Assembly: GCA_021811505.1 (NCBI GenBank)
Contig: JAJZOM010000145.1
Span: forward strand, 1-12,084
Reading direction: 5' to 3'
DNA length: 12,084 nt
DNA from: Thermoplasmata archaeon
GTDB taxonomy: Archaea > Thermoplasmatota > Thermoplasmata > Thermoplasmatales > Thermoplasmataceae
Position numbers and translations under genes: made by a program. The notes below the pieces were generated by a model. That model ran no database searches, was not told where the DNA came from, and saw nothing but the letters and a program-made list of their open reading frames with translations. Within the stretch, counting starts at the first letter, position 1, and every line of letters begins with the position of its first letter. Shown here one piece after another: positions 1 through 7,231 of this stretch.

Positions 1-2160
1 AGAGTCTCAGACGTCCTGGGAAGATTCCAAATTAACGGTGGTAAATCAAGAATAACGACACTGGCAGATGCCAGTGGAGAGGTTTATATCCACCTGTCCA
101 ACGGTACAAAAATGCAGATGAGAAAATCCGATTTGCCGGATATCTACGAAATATCCGTGGACGACAGTTTGCTTGATGAAAACTACAGGATCTCATTCAG
201 AGATGAAAGAGGTAACCTGACAAGCCATATCGATCCATATTCATTCAGAAGCACACTTTCCGACTTTGACATCTATCTGTTCAAGGAGGGGGACCTGATC
301 AGGAGCTATTACTCCCTCGGCGCGCACCTGGAGACAAGAAGAGGCGTTCCAGGAGTGGTTTTTAGAGTGTGGGCACCAAATGCAATCACCGTAAGTGTTG
401 TAGGTGATTTCAACCGGTGGCGTGCCGGGATCACCATAATGGATAACGTCCAATTCTCCGGAATATGGGAAGTTTTCGTTCCTGAATTGCATACAGGTGA
501 ACTCTACAAATTCGCAGTACAGTCCTCAATAGATGGAAAGATAAGGATAAAGACCGATCCTTTCGCATTTCAAGTTGAAAAGAGGCCCAAGAATGCCTGT
601 ATTGTTTCTGACCTCTCGTACGAATGGGGTGATGGGGACTGGATCATGAAGCGCGGTATGGAAAAACTTGAGAAATATCCATTGTCGGTTTACGAAGTGC
701 ATGCTGGTTCATGGATGAGGGAAGGTGATCCGAACAGCTTCATGAACTTCAGGGAACTTGCGGACAAAATTGTTCCCTATGTTGCTGATCTCGGCTTCAC
801 GCACATCGAACTTATGCCGATAATGGAGCATCCCCTTGACCTGTCCTGGGGATACCAAATCATCAACTACTATGCACCCACTTCCAGATATGGAACACCC
901 GCTGATTTTATGTATTTCGTCAACAAATGCCACATCAACAATATGGGAGTGATACTGGATTGGGTTCCTGCCCACTTCCCGGGAGATCAGGAAGGGCTTG
1001 CTGAATTCGACGGCACCCATCTTTATGAACATGCAGATCCAAAACTTGGTTTACATCCGGACTGGGGAACGAGAATATTCAATTATGGACGGTTTGAGGT
1101 GCGAAATTTTCTCCTCTCCAATGCCATATTCTGGCTTGAGAAATATCACGTCGATGGAATAAGGATAGATGCTGTGTCTTCCATGCTTTATCTTGACTAC
1201 TCCAGAAAAGAAGGCGAATGGATTCCGAACAAATACGGCGGAAGAGAAAACCTGGAAGCCATCGATTTCCTGAGATCGATAAACAGTAAGGTTCATGAAT
1301 ACTATTCTGGCGTTATCACTGTGGCTGAAGAGTCTACAGCATGGCCAAAGGTCACCGCCCCCACGGAGACCGGCGGACTTGGGTTTGATTTCAAATGGAA
1401 CATGGGCTGGATGCATGACACCCTGGAATATTTTTCAATGGATCCCATATACAGGAAATACCATCAGGATCGCCTTACCTTTACGCTCTGGTATGCATTC
1501 AGCGAGAAGTTCATTCTACCGTATTCTCACGATGAGGTTGTTCACCTGAAGGGGTCCATGTATAACAAGATGCCCGGGGATGAGTGGCAAAAATTTGCCA
1601 ACCTTCGTGCTGCGTATTCCTTCATGTTTTCAAGTCCTGGAAAAAAGCTCCTGTTCATGGGCGACGAATTTGCGGTAACCAGGGAATGGAAAGAGAGCGA
1701 GGGTCTTCAGTGGGATTTACTTAACAGGGACATGAATTCCAAGATGAGGATGCTCGTCAGGGACCTCAACGCTCTCTATAAGAAACATGATGAACTCCAC
1801 AGGCTAGATTCAGATTACAGGGGATTCAGATGGATTGATTTCAACGACAGCGCACAGAGCGTACTGTCTTTTATGCGATTCTCTGATCTTGATGATGAAC
1901 CGATGATCTGCGTATTTAACCTTACTCCAGTCGTCAGACGCAACTATTCCATTGGTGTGCCCTCAAAAGGCGTGTATGATGAAATATTTAATTCTGATTC
2001 AACCCTGTATGGAGGAAGCGGAGTGGGAAATCTTGGAAAAGTATTCTCGGTGCAAACAAGAATGCATGGGTTCGAGAATTCCATTGAAATAACCCTCCCA
2101 CCGCTTGCTGCAGTGTTTTTTAAAAGGGAGAAAGATCATGGAAAACAGAATAATAATTGA
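1..2160 (+). CDS. glgB: 1,4-alpha-glucan branching enzyme GlgB (GH13_9), 5'-truncated by the window edge
   Basis: GlgB cuts an alpha-1,4-glucan chain and transfers the piece to a 6-hydroxyl, making alpha-1,6 branches; it acts in the cytoplasm. The reading frame is open from nt 1, and the first 70 or so codons look like the N1 domain of long GlgB proteins (VLGRF near the start, then DPYSF and LFKEGD), so the true start lies just upstream and probably only 10-30 residues are missing. A CBM48-type module follows (FRVWAPNA, VVGDFNRW), then the catalytic barrel with ELMPIMEHP, WGYQ and DWVPAHFP. The nucleophile Asp is in RIDAV (nt 1168-1170), the acid/base Glu in VAEES (nt 1327-1329) and the third Asp in SHDEVVH (nt 1531-1533). 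The C-terminal beta domain ends in LPPLAAVFF. With 719 codons visible it matches the usual 720-740 residues. The ATG at nt 112 is not used as the start because it would remove the N1 domain and has no SD. The final 23 nt overlap glgE. A GH13 branching enzyme, rather than the GH57 type known from several archaea, would fit acquisition from bacteria (inference). Confidence 0.96.
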   Translation, partial: RVSDVLGRFQINGGKSRITTLADASGEVYIHLSNGTKMQMRKSDLPDIYEISVDDSLLDENYRISFRDERGNLTSHIDPYSFRSTLSDFDIYLFKEGDLIRSYYSLGAHLETRRGVPGVVFRVWAPNAITVSVVGDFNRWRAGITIMDNVQFSGIWEVFVPELHTGELYKFAVQSSIDGKIRIKTDPFAFQVEKRPKNACIVSDLSYEWGDGDWIMKRGMEKLEKYPLSVYEVHAGSWMREGDPNSFMNFRELADKIVPYVADLGFTHIELMPIMEHPLDLSWGYQIINYYAPTSRYGTPADFMYFVNKCHINNMGVILDWVPAHFPGDQEGLAEFDGTHLYEHADPKLGLHPDWGTRIFNYGRFEVRNFLLSNAIFWLEKYHVDGIRIDAVSSMLYLDYSRKEGEWIPNKYGGRENLEAIDFLRSINSKVHEYYSGVITVAEESTAWPKVTAPTETGGLGFDFKWNMGWMHDTLEYFSMDPIYRKYHQDRLTFTLWYAFSEKFILPYSHDEVVHLKGSMYNKMPGDEWQKFANLRAAYSFMFSSPGKKLLFMGDEFAVTREWKESEGLQWDLLNRDMNSKMRMLVRDLNALYKKHDELHRLDSDYRGFRWIDFNDSAQSVLSFMRFSDLDDEPMICVFNLTPVVRRNYSIGVPSKGVYDEIFNSDSTLYGGSGVGNLGKVFSVQTRMHGFENSIEITLPPLAAVFFKREKDHGKQNNN
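2126..2130 (+). promoter_or_regulatory. Shine-Dalgarno site that fixes the glgE start
   Basis: GGGAG stands 7 nt before the ATG at 2138, within the last codons of glgB. The in-frame TTG at 2105 has no such site and would add an atypical 11-residue extension, so the ATG is preferred. The placement suggests translational coupling with glgB. Confidence 0.7.
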
Positions 2161-4066
2161 GAATGTTTTGCCTTCGCCCGGAAATCTTTCATACAGTTCA
2201 AAAGGTGTGGTTTCCTCGTCTGCAAGAATTTCATGTTCCGTTTATACCCACGGTACGGATTTGGTCACTGGCGTCGTTGAGTATAGAAATTCCGGTTCTG
2301 CTGATCTGCGATCCGTCCCTTTGACGGGTTTGGGAAATGATGTTTTCACTGCATTAATACCGCTGGAGCGAGCAGGCATTCTGGAATACAGGATTGTTGC
2401 CTGGATAGATCTGTTTGCCAACTGGATTCAGAAGATCAGAGCCTGGAGAGAAGCGGGGGAGGATGTTTCTGCTGACATTGCATCCGGAATACAGATCGTA
2501 AATGATGCAGCTGCAGGAACTAATGGAGAAGAGGGGAAAAACCTTTCAAAACTTCTTGAGCTTCTCAGATCTGCTTCCGTAGATCGTGCTATAGAATTTG
2601 CCTCAAGTGAAGATATCAGGAAAATTATGTTTGAACACCAGACAAGGGATCATGAGGTCAGTTGCGACTGGATCAGAATAACCGTAGATCCACCGTATGC
2701 AGAATTTGCATCATGGTACGAAATGTTCCCAAGATCGCAGGGCAGCAACCCCAGAAAAAGCGGAACATTCAATGACTGCCTCCGGAGGATACCGGACATA
2801 AAGAAAATGGGATTCGACGTGATATATCTGCCTCCTATACACCCCATTGGGATCACGAACAGGCGTGGAAAGAATGGATCACTGAAGTCCGGAAAGAATG
2901 ATCCGGGAAGCCCATGGGCAATAGGCAACGCAGATGGCGGGCATTATTCAATTGAGAGGTCCCTGGGAACCATGAAAGACTTTGAACGGTTCATGCAAGC
3001 CTGCGCCGATAATGGAATCATGATAGCAATGGACCTCGCATATCAGTGCTCTCCGGATCACCCTTATGTGAGAGATCATCCCGAGTGGTTTTTCCACAGG
3101 CCTGACGGCACCATAAGATACGCGGAGAACCCTCCAAAGAAGTATTTCGACATCTATCCAATCAATTTTGACTGCCAGGATCGAGATGCATTATGGAATG
3201 AACTGAGGAATATAGTGATATTCTGGATAGAAAAGGGAATCAGGATCTTCAGGGTGGATAACCCACACACAAAACCCTTTGATTTCTGGAGCTGGCTTCT
3301 TTCATCCATAAAGGAGAGATATCCTGACGTCATATTCCTCTCCGAGGCCTTCACCAGACCCAAGGTGATGTATCATCTTTCCATGATAGGCTTCAGCGAA
3401 TCTTACACTTACTTTACATGGAGAAATTATAAGAATGAGATCGAGGAATATTTCAAGGAGCTTTATTCAGAGGACGTTAAACCCTACTTCAGACCAATGC
3501 TGTTCACTAACACGCCTGATATCCTTCCCTTTGTTCTTCAGAAAGGCGGAGCTCCTGCTTTCATGATAAGAGCTATACTGGCTGCAACTCTCTCACCCCT
3601 CTGGGGTATCTACAGCGGTTTTGAGCTCTGTGAAAACGAGGCCATTGAAGGCAAGGAAGAATATCTCAATTCAGAGAAATATGAAATTAAGGTAAGAAAC
3701 TGGGATTCTCCGGGAAACATAAAGCCCCTGATTTCAAAGTTAAACTCAATCAGGCAGATGAGCCGGTGCCTTCAGGAGAGGTCGGGCCTGGTTTTTATTG
3801 AGGCCGGGAATCCCAACATAATCGCATATGCCAGATATTCCACCGGCAGTTCCCTTTTGATAATAGTGAATATTAATCCGCTCGAAACTCATGAGGCGAC
3901 TGTGAACGTCCCAATCGGTTTGTTCGGAATTTCAGACGGGGAAAGTTACACTGTTGAGGACCTTCTTGACGGTTCCAGATATACCTGGCATGGATCGGCC
4001 AATTATGTGAGGCTTACGCCGGGTACAAGGCCGGCGCACATATTTGCCTTAAGGGGGAAAGTATAA
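2138..4066 (+). CDS. glgE: Alpha-1,4-glucan:maltose-1-phosphate maltosyltransferase GlgE (GH13_3)
   Basis: GlgE transfers maltosyl units from alpha-maltose 1-phosphate to the non-reducing end of an alpha-1,4-glucan, releasing phosphate; it is the defining enzyme of the GlgE route. From the ATG the protein has 642 residues, slightly shorter than the 675-700 I recall for Streptomyces and Mycobacterium GlgE. Residues 1-90 form the beta N-domain and 92-170 the helical insert seen in GlgE dimers. WYEMFPRS (193-200) and YLPPIHPIG (230-238) open the barrel. NPPKKY (331-336) is the family's phosphate-binding loop. The nucleophile is Asp374 in RVDNPHTKP, the acid/base Glu403 in LSEAF, and the third catalytic Asp461 in NTPDIL. 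The 29 and 58 residue spacings between them fit my memory of the Streptomyces coelicolor enzyme (394, 423, 480). The stop is followed after one base by the treS ATG. These motifs separate it from ordinary amylases; I see no damage. Confidence 0.96.
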   Translation: MENRIIIENVLPSPGNLSYSSKGVVSSSARISCSVYTHGTDLVTGVVEYRNSGSADLRSVPLTGLGNDVFTALIPLERAGILEYRIVAWIDLFANWIQKIRAWREAGEDVSADIASGIQIVNDAAAGTNGEEGKNLSKLLELLRSASVDRAIEFASSEDIRKIMFEHQTRDHEVSCDWIRITVDPPYAEFASWYEMFPRSQGSNPRKSGTFNDCLRRIPDIKKMGFDVIYLPPIHPIGITNRRGKNGSLKSGKNDPGSPWAIGNADGGHYSIERSLGTMKDFERFMQACADNGIMIAMDLAYQCSPDHPYVRDHPEWFFHRPDGTIRYAENPPKKYFDIYPINFDCQDRDALWNELRNIVIFWIEKGIRIFRVDNPHTKPFDFWSWLLSSIKERYPDVIFLSEAFTRPKVMYHLSMIGFSESYTYFTWRNYKNEIEEYFKELYSEDVKPYFRPMLFTNTPDILPFVLQKGGAPAFMIRAILAATLSPLWGIYSGFELCENEAIEGKEEYLNSEKYEIKVRNWDSPGNIKPLISKLNSIRQMSRCLQERSGLVFIEAGNPNIIAYARYSTGSSLLIIVNINPLETHEATVNVPIGLFGISDGESYTVEDLLDGSRYTWHGSANYVRLTPGTRPAHIFALRGKV

Positions 4067-4067
4067 C

Positions 4068-5729
4068 ATGCCGCTTGATGATAGCAAGCTATGGTACAGG
4101 GATGCAATATTCTACGAGGTACCCATCAAGTCTTTCTATGATTCCAACGGTGATGGTATCGGGGATTTTGCCGGCATGACCAAAAAGCTTGATTACCTCA
4201 AGGATCTGGGCATAAATGGAATATGGCTCCTTCCCTTTTACAAGTCTCCGCTCAAGGATGATGGGTATGACATCTCTGACTACTATTCCATCCTGCCTGA
4301 GTATGGAACCATTGAGGATTTCAAAATCTTGATCACTGAAGCCCATGCAAGAAACATCAGGGTGATTGCAGATCTTGTGCTGAACCATGTTTCTGATCAG
4401 AACTCATGGTTCAGGGAAGCGCTGAAGGGGAAAGACAATCCGAAAAGAGACTGGTTCGTATGGTCGGATGATGACGCAAAATATAGTGGGGTTAGGGTGA
4501 TCTTTTCGGATACGGAGATGTCGAACTGGGCCTGGGAACCAAAAACAAAACAGTATTACTGGCACAGGTTCTACAGCCACCAGCCGGATCTCAATTATGA
4601 TAACCCGGAAGTCCGAGAAGAGATCAAGAACGTTGTCAGGTTCTGGCTCGATATGGGACTTGACGGATTCCGATGCGATGCCGTTCCCTATCTGTTTGAA
4701 CGAGAAGGCACCTCTTGCGAGAACCTACCCGAAACTCATGAGTATTTCAAAGAGTTGAGAAAACTTGTGGATACCGAATTCCCAGGCACAATTCTTCTTG
4801 CCGAAGCAAATCAATGGCCAACGGATGCCAAAGCCTACTTCGGTAATGAGGATGAGTTCCACATGGCGTTCAATTTTCCGCTCATGCCACGAATTTTTAT
4901 TGCACTGGCTACGGAATCGGCGGCACCAATCGTTAATATAATCAATCAGACCCTGCCCATACCGCCTACATGTGACTGGGGAATTTTCCTGCGGAACCAC
5001 GACGAGCTCACGCTTGAAATGGTAACTGATGAGGAACGGGACATAATGTACAACGAATATGCGAAGTTACCGAAGATGCGTCTTAACCTTGGAATTAGAA
5101 GGAGACTTGCGCCGCTAGTTGACAATGATCGACCAACCATCGAGCTTCTGTACGCTCTTCTTCTTTCTCTTCCCGGCACTCCCATCTTCTATTACGGTGA
5201 CGAGCTTGGAATGGGCGATAATATCTATCTGGGAGATCGGAACGGAGTCAGAACGCCCATGCAGTGGTCCTTTGACCGAAATGCCGGATTCTCGACTGCT
5301 GACACTGAACAGCTCTACAGTCCGCCCATAACGAACCCGAATTACCATTATGAAACGGTCAATGTTGAATCTGAACTGCGCCTTCCAACGTCCCTCCTAA
5401 ACTGGGTGAAGAAAATGACCAGAGTGAGATCAAAGTTCTCTGACATTCTGGGTCATGGAGATGTTGAGTTTCTGCAGCACAAGAACAGGAGGATTCTCGC
5501 ATACATAAGAACCATTGATGGCAGGAACATGCTCTGTATATTCAACCTTTCAAGAAGACCAACCTACGTTGAACTTGATCTTTCTAGGTTCAAGGGGCTC
5601 AGACCAGTGGAAGCCATAACCGATGCAAAATTCCCTGCAATAGGTGATCTTCCTTACTTCTTCACCATGCCCCCGAGAAGTTTCTTCTGGCTAAGCCTGA
5701 CAGAAAACGATTTCAAGGAGGACGATTGA
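4068..5729 (+). CDS. treS: Trehalose synthase / maltose alpha-D-glucosylmutase TreS
   Basis: TreS interconverts trehalose and maltose by an intramolecular swap of the glycosidic bond, here presumably feeding maltose to the kinase encoded next. The 553-residue protein starts one base after glgE; a weak GGGGG purine run lies 10 nt upstream. The N-terminus WYRDAIFYEVPIKSF, the early DGYDISDYY (65-73) and HQPDLNYDNP (171-180) are TreS hallmarks. Nucleophile Asp204 lies in DGFRCDAVPYL, acid/base Glu246 in LLAEANQWP, and His311-Asp312 in FLRNHDELTLEMV. The signature RTPMQWS (395-401) followed by RNAGFS (404-409) and a PPI-x-NP-x-Y segment separates TreS from alpha-glucosidases and GlgE. A small beta domain closes the protein. 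It is a stand-alone TreS of roughly the size of unfused bacterial enzymes (about 570-600), lacking the C-terminal maltokinase domain found in TreS-Mak fusions. That domain instead follows immediately as a separate reading frame. Confidence 0.96.
   Translation: MPLDDSKLWYRDAIFYEVPIKSFYDSNGDGIGDFAGMTKKLDYLKDLGINGIWLLPFYKSPLKDDGYDISDYYSILPEYGTIEDFKILITEAHARNIRVIADLVLNHVSDQNSWFREALKGKDNPKRDWFVWSDDDAKYSGVRVIFSDTEMSNWAWEPKTKQYYWHRFYSHQPDLNYDNPEVREEIKNVVRFWLDMGLDGFRCDAVPYLFEREGTSCENLPETHEYFKELRKLVDTEFPGTILLAEANQWPTDAKAYFGNEDEFHMAFNFPLMPRIFIALATESAAPIVNIINQTLPIPPTCDWGIFLRNHDELTLEMVTDEERDIMYNEYAKLPKMRLNLGIRRRLAPLVDNDRPTIELLYALLLSLPGTPIFYYGDELGMGDNIYLGDRNGVRTPMQWSFDRNAGFSTADTEQLYSPPITNPNYHYETVNVESELRLPTSLLNWVKKMTRVRSKFSDILGHGDVEFLQHKNRRILAYIRTIDGRNMLCIFNLSRRPTYVELDLSRFKGLRPVEAITDAKFPAIGDLPYFFTMPPRSFFWLSLTENDFKEDD
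5715..5729 (+). promoter_or_regulatory. Strong SD (AAGGAGG) overlapping the treS stop: mak translation signal or possible +1 frameshift site
   Basis: AAGGAGG at 5715-5721 is the best SD match in the window. It lies in the last codons of treS, before AC, GAT and the TGA stop (5727-5729). No ATG, GTG or TTG in the mak frame stands at a workable distance downstream: only ATT (5725, 3 nt away) and ATC (5731, 9 nt away) do. The TTG at 5726 is in a third frame that stops at 5758. The arrangement either starts mak at a rare codon or resembles the SD-assisted +1 frameshift of bacterial prfB; the sequence alone does not decide. Confidence 0.45.
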
Positions 5730-5766
5730 GATCACGGGTCTCTCAGATTCAGACCTAGTCTTTAGA

Positions 5767-7206
5767 TTGGAAAAAATTCTCCCCGAGTATCTGAAAGGGA
5801 AAAGATGGTTCTCCTCCAAGGCATATTTTCTGAAGAATGTAAGCGTCATCGATCTTTTGTGCCTTGGTTCCCAAGAAAATAATTACTATTTTGTCGTTTT
5901 CCGCGCAGATCTTGAACCACAGGGAGAGGCTACCTACTTTACTGTTTTCCGGAAAATCCCCGTTTCTGATGAGAGTCATTCGCGGGTATCAGCGGAAGGA
6001 CATGAAATTGTCGATAAACTTGCGGAATTTAAAGATCCTTTGGATGATCCCGTGTTTATAAATTTGGTCGTGCAATCCTTCATCAATTCTAGAGTTGTGA
6101 AAGGCCCGGAAGCTTCGATAGTTTTTTCGTTGTCTGGACTCGGTGAGATGCCTACCGATCATTATGCCGTCACAGAAATAAAATCAGTGAACGCGGAACA
6201 GAGTAATACTTCAATCATCATTGAGAGGAAATACATACTCAAGCTGTACAGGAATTCCAAGTTTGGAGAAAACCCTGATTACGCTGTCCCATTGCAGCTT
6301 TACAGAAATAGCTTCAGGAACACGCCTGCTCCGCTTGGCCTCTGCACGTTGGAGAAGCACGGATCAAGAAGGGACCTCATATCACTCTTTCAATTTATTC
6401 CTGATTCCAGGGACTGCTGGAGCCTTATGACTGAATCGTTGATCAGATATCTGACCATGCCTGAAGAAAGAGAACTATCCATGAATACTTGCTTCTCCCT
6501 TTCCAGAGATCTTGGAAAACTGACCGCTGATCTTCATCTTTCGTTGTCCACGGTAAATCTTCAGGATTTTATTCCCTCAATACCAGGGAGGGACGATCTC
6601 AGGATGCTGTCATTCAGAATGGAAAAACTGCAGAATGATACGGTTGCACTGCTGGAAAGAGTTTTCAGCAGTACTGGTAAAATGTCTGCTTCTGCTTTGG
6701 AACTGGCCGGCCTGCTTAAGCGTTCAAATGTAAAGGTCTTAGAAAGTCTCAAAGGGGAACTGAAGATGAGAATCCACGGCGATTACCACCTTGGCCAGGT
6801 TCTTAGTTCAAACGGAATGCTCTATGTTATAGATTTTGAGGGCGAACCATCCAAGACCATGCTTGAAAGAAATGAGAAGTGGTTTCCGGAGAAGGATGTG
6901 GCAGGGATGTTGCGTTCTCTGGATTATGCGGTAAGTTTTTCCCTCAAAAATTCAGCAAATCATGGAATTGCCAGCGGAGATGCCGATGCACTTTCACACC
7001 GTCTTCGTGAAATATTTCTCCAATCGTATTTGAAGAATTCCAATAGAGGAGTTTTTCTAAAAAGAAAAGGCGATGTTTTTAAAGAGCTTGTATCATATTT
7101 CAGTATTGAAAAGGCGCTTTACGAACTTGCATATGAGTTGAACAACCGCCCAGACTGGGTGGATATTCCTATGAAATACCTCCTGAAAACTTTAAGACAA
7201 GATTAG
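5767..7206 (+). CDS. mak: Maltokinase Mak (Pep2-like), start uncertain
   Basis: Maltokinase phosphorylates maltose with ATP at the anomeric position, producing the maltose 1-phosphate used by GlgE. Numbering from the TTG at 5767 gives 479 residues, close to the 440-470 of mycobacterial enzymes. KRWFSSKA (12-19) is the N-terminal maltokinase cap motif. KYILKLYR (155-162) carries the probable ATP-binding lysine. HGDYHLGQV (337-345) and VIDFEGEP (354-361) are the catalytic and metal-binding loops of this aminoglycoside-phosphotransferase-like fold. DVAGMLRSLDYA (377-388) and YELNNRPDW (456-464) are typical of the family's C-terminus. The start is a real problem: the TTG at 5767 has no SD, while the frame remains open upstream to 5701 with plausible coding content (GLSDSDLVFR directly before it). 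A start at ATT 5725 or ATC 5731 behind the AAGGAGG, or frameshift readthrough from TreS, would add about 12-14 residues. Enzyme identity is secure; only the N-terminus is in doubt. Confidence 0.93.
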   Translation: MEKILPEYLKGKRWFSSKAYFLKNVSVIDLLCLGSQENNYYFVVFRADLEPQGEATYFTVFRKIPVSDESHSRVSAEGHEIVDKLAEFKDPLDDPVFINLVVQSFINSRVVKGPEASIVFSLSGLGEMPTDHYAVTEIKSVNAEQSNTSIIIERKYILKLYRNSKFGENPDYAVPLQLYRNSFRNTPAPLGLCTLEKHGSRRDLISLFQFIPDSRDCWSLMTESLIRYLTMPEERELSMNTCFSLSRDLGKLTADLHLSLSTVNLQDFIPSIPGRDDLRMLSFRMEKLQNDTVALLERVFSSTGKMSASALELAGLLKRSNVKVLESLKGELKMRIHGDYHLGQVLSSNGMLYVIDFEGEPSKTMLERNEKWFPEKDVAGMLRSLDYAVSFSLKNSANHGIASGDADALSHRLREIFLQSYLKNSNRGVFLKRKGDVFKELVSYFSIEKALYELAYELNNRPDWVDIPMKYLLKTLRQD

Positions 7207-7231
7207 CAGTTACGGCACACAAGAAACAAAA

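Noticed and set aside
112..114. ATG at 112 as the glgB start
   Set aside because: The frame is open to nt 1 with N1-domain-like content upstream, and no SD precedes this ATG; the real start is outside the window.
1051..1416. 121-codon - strand open frame within glgB
   Set aside because: It is antisense to the most conserved part of the GlgB barrel, with no protein-like motif; its openness follows from glgB codon constraints.
2105..2107. TTG at 2105 as the glgE start
   Set aside because: It has no SD, whereas the ATG at 2138 has GGGAG 7 nt upstream, and the 11 extra residues would be read through the SD itself.
2116..2121. T6 run at the end of glgB as a terminator
   Set aside because: It encodes the conserved VFFKR tail of GlgB and is followed immediately by the glgE SD; termination here would cut the operon.
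5726..5758. TTG at 5726 overlapping the treS TGA, a tempting mak start
   Set aside because: It reads a third frame that stops at 5756-5758 after ten codons, so it cannot give maltokinase without a further shift.
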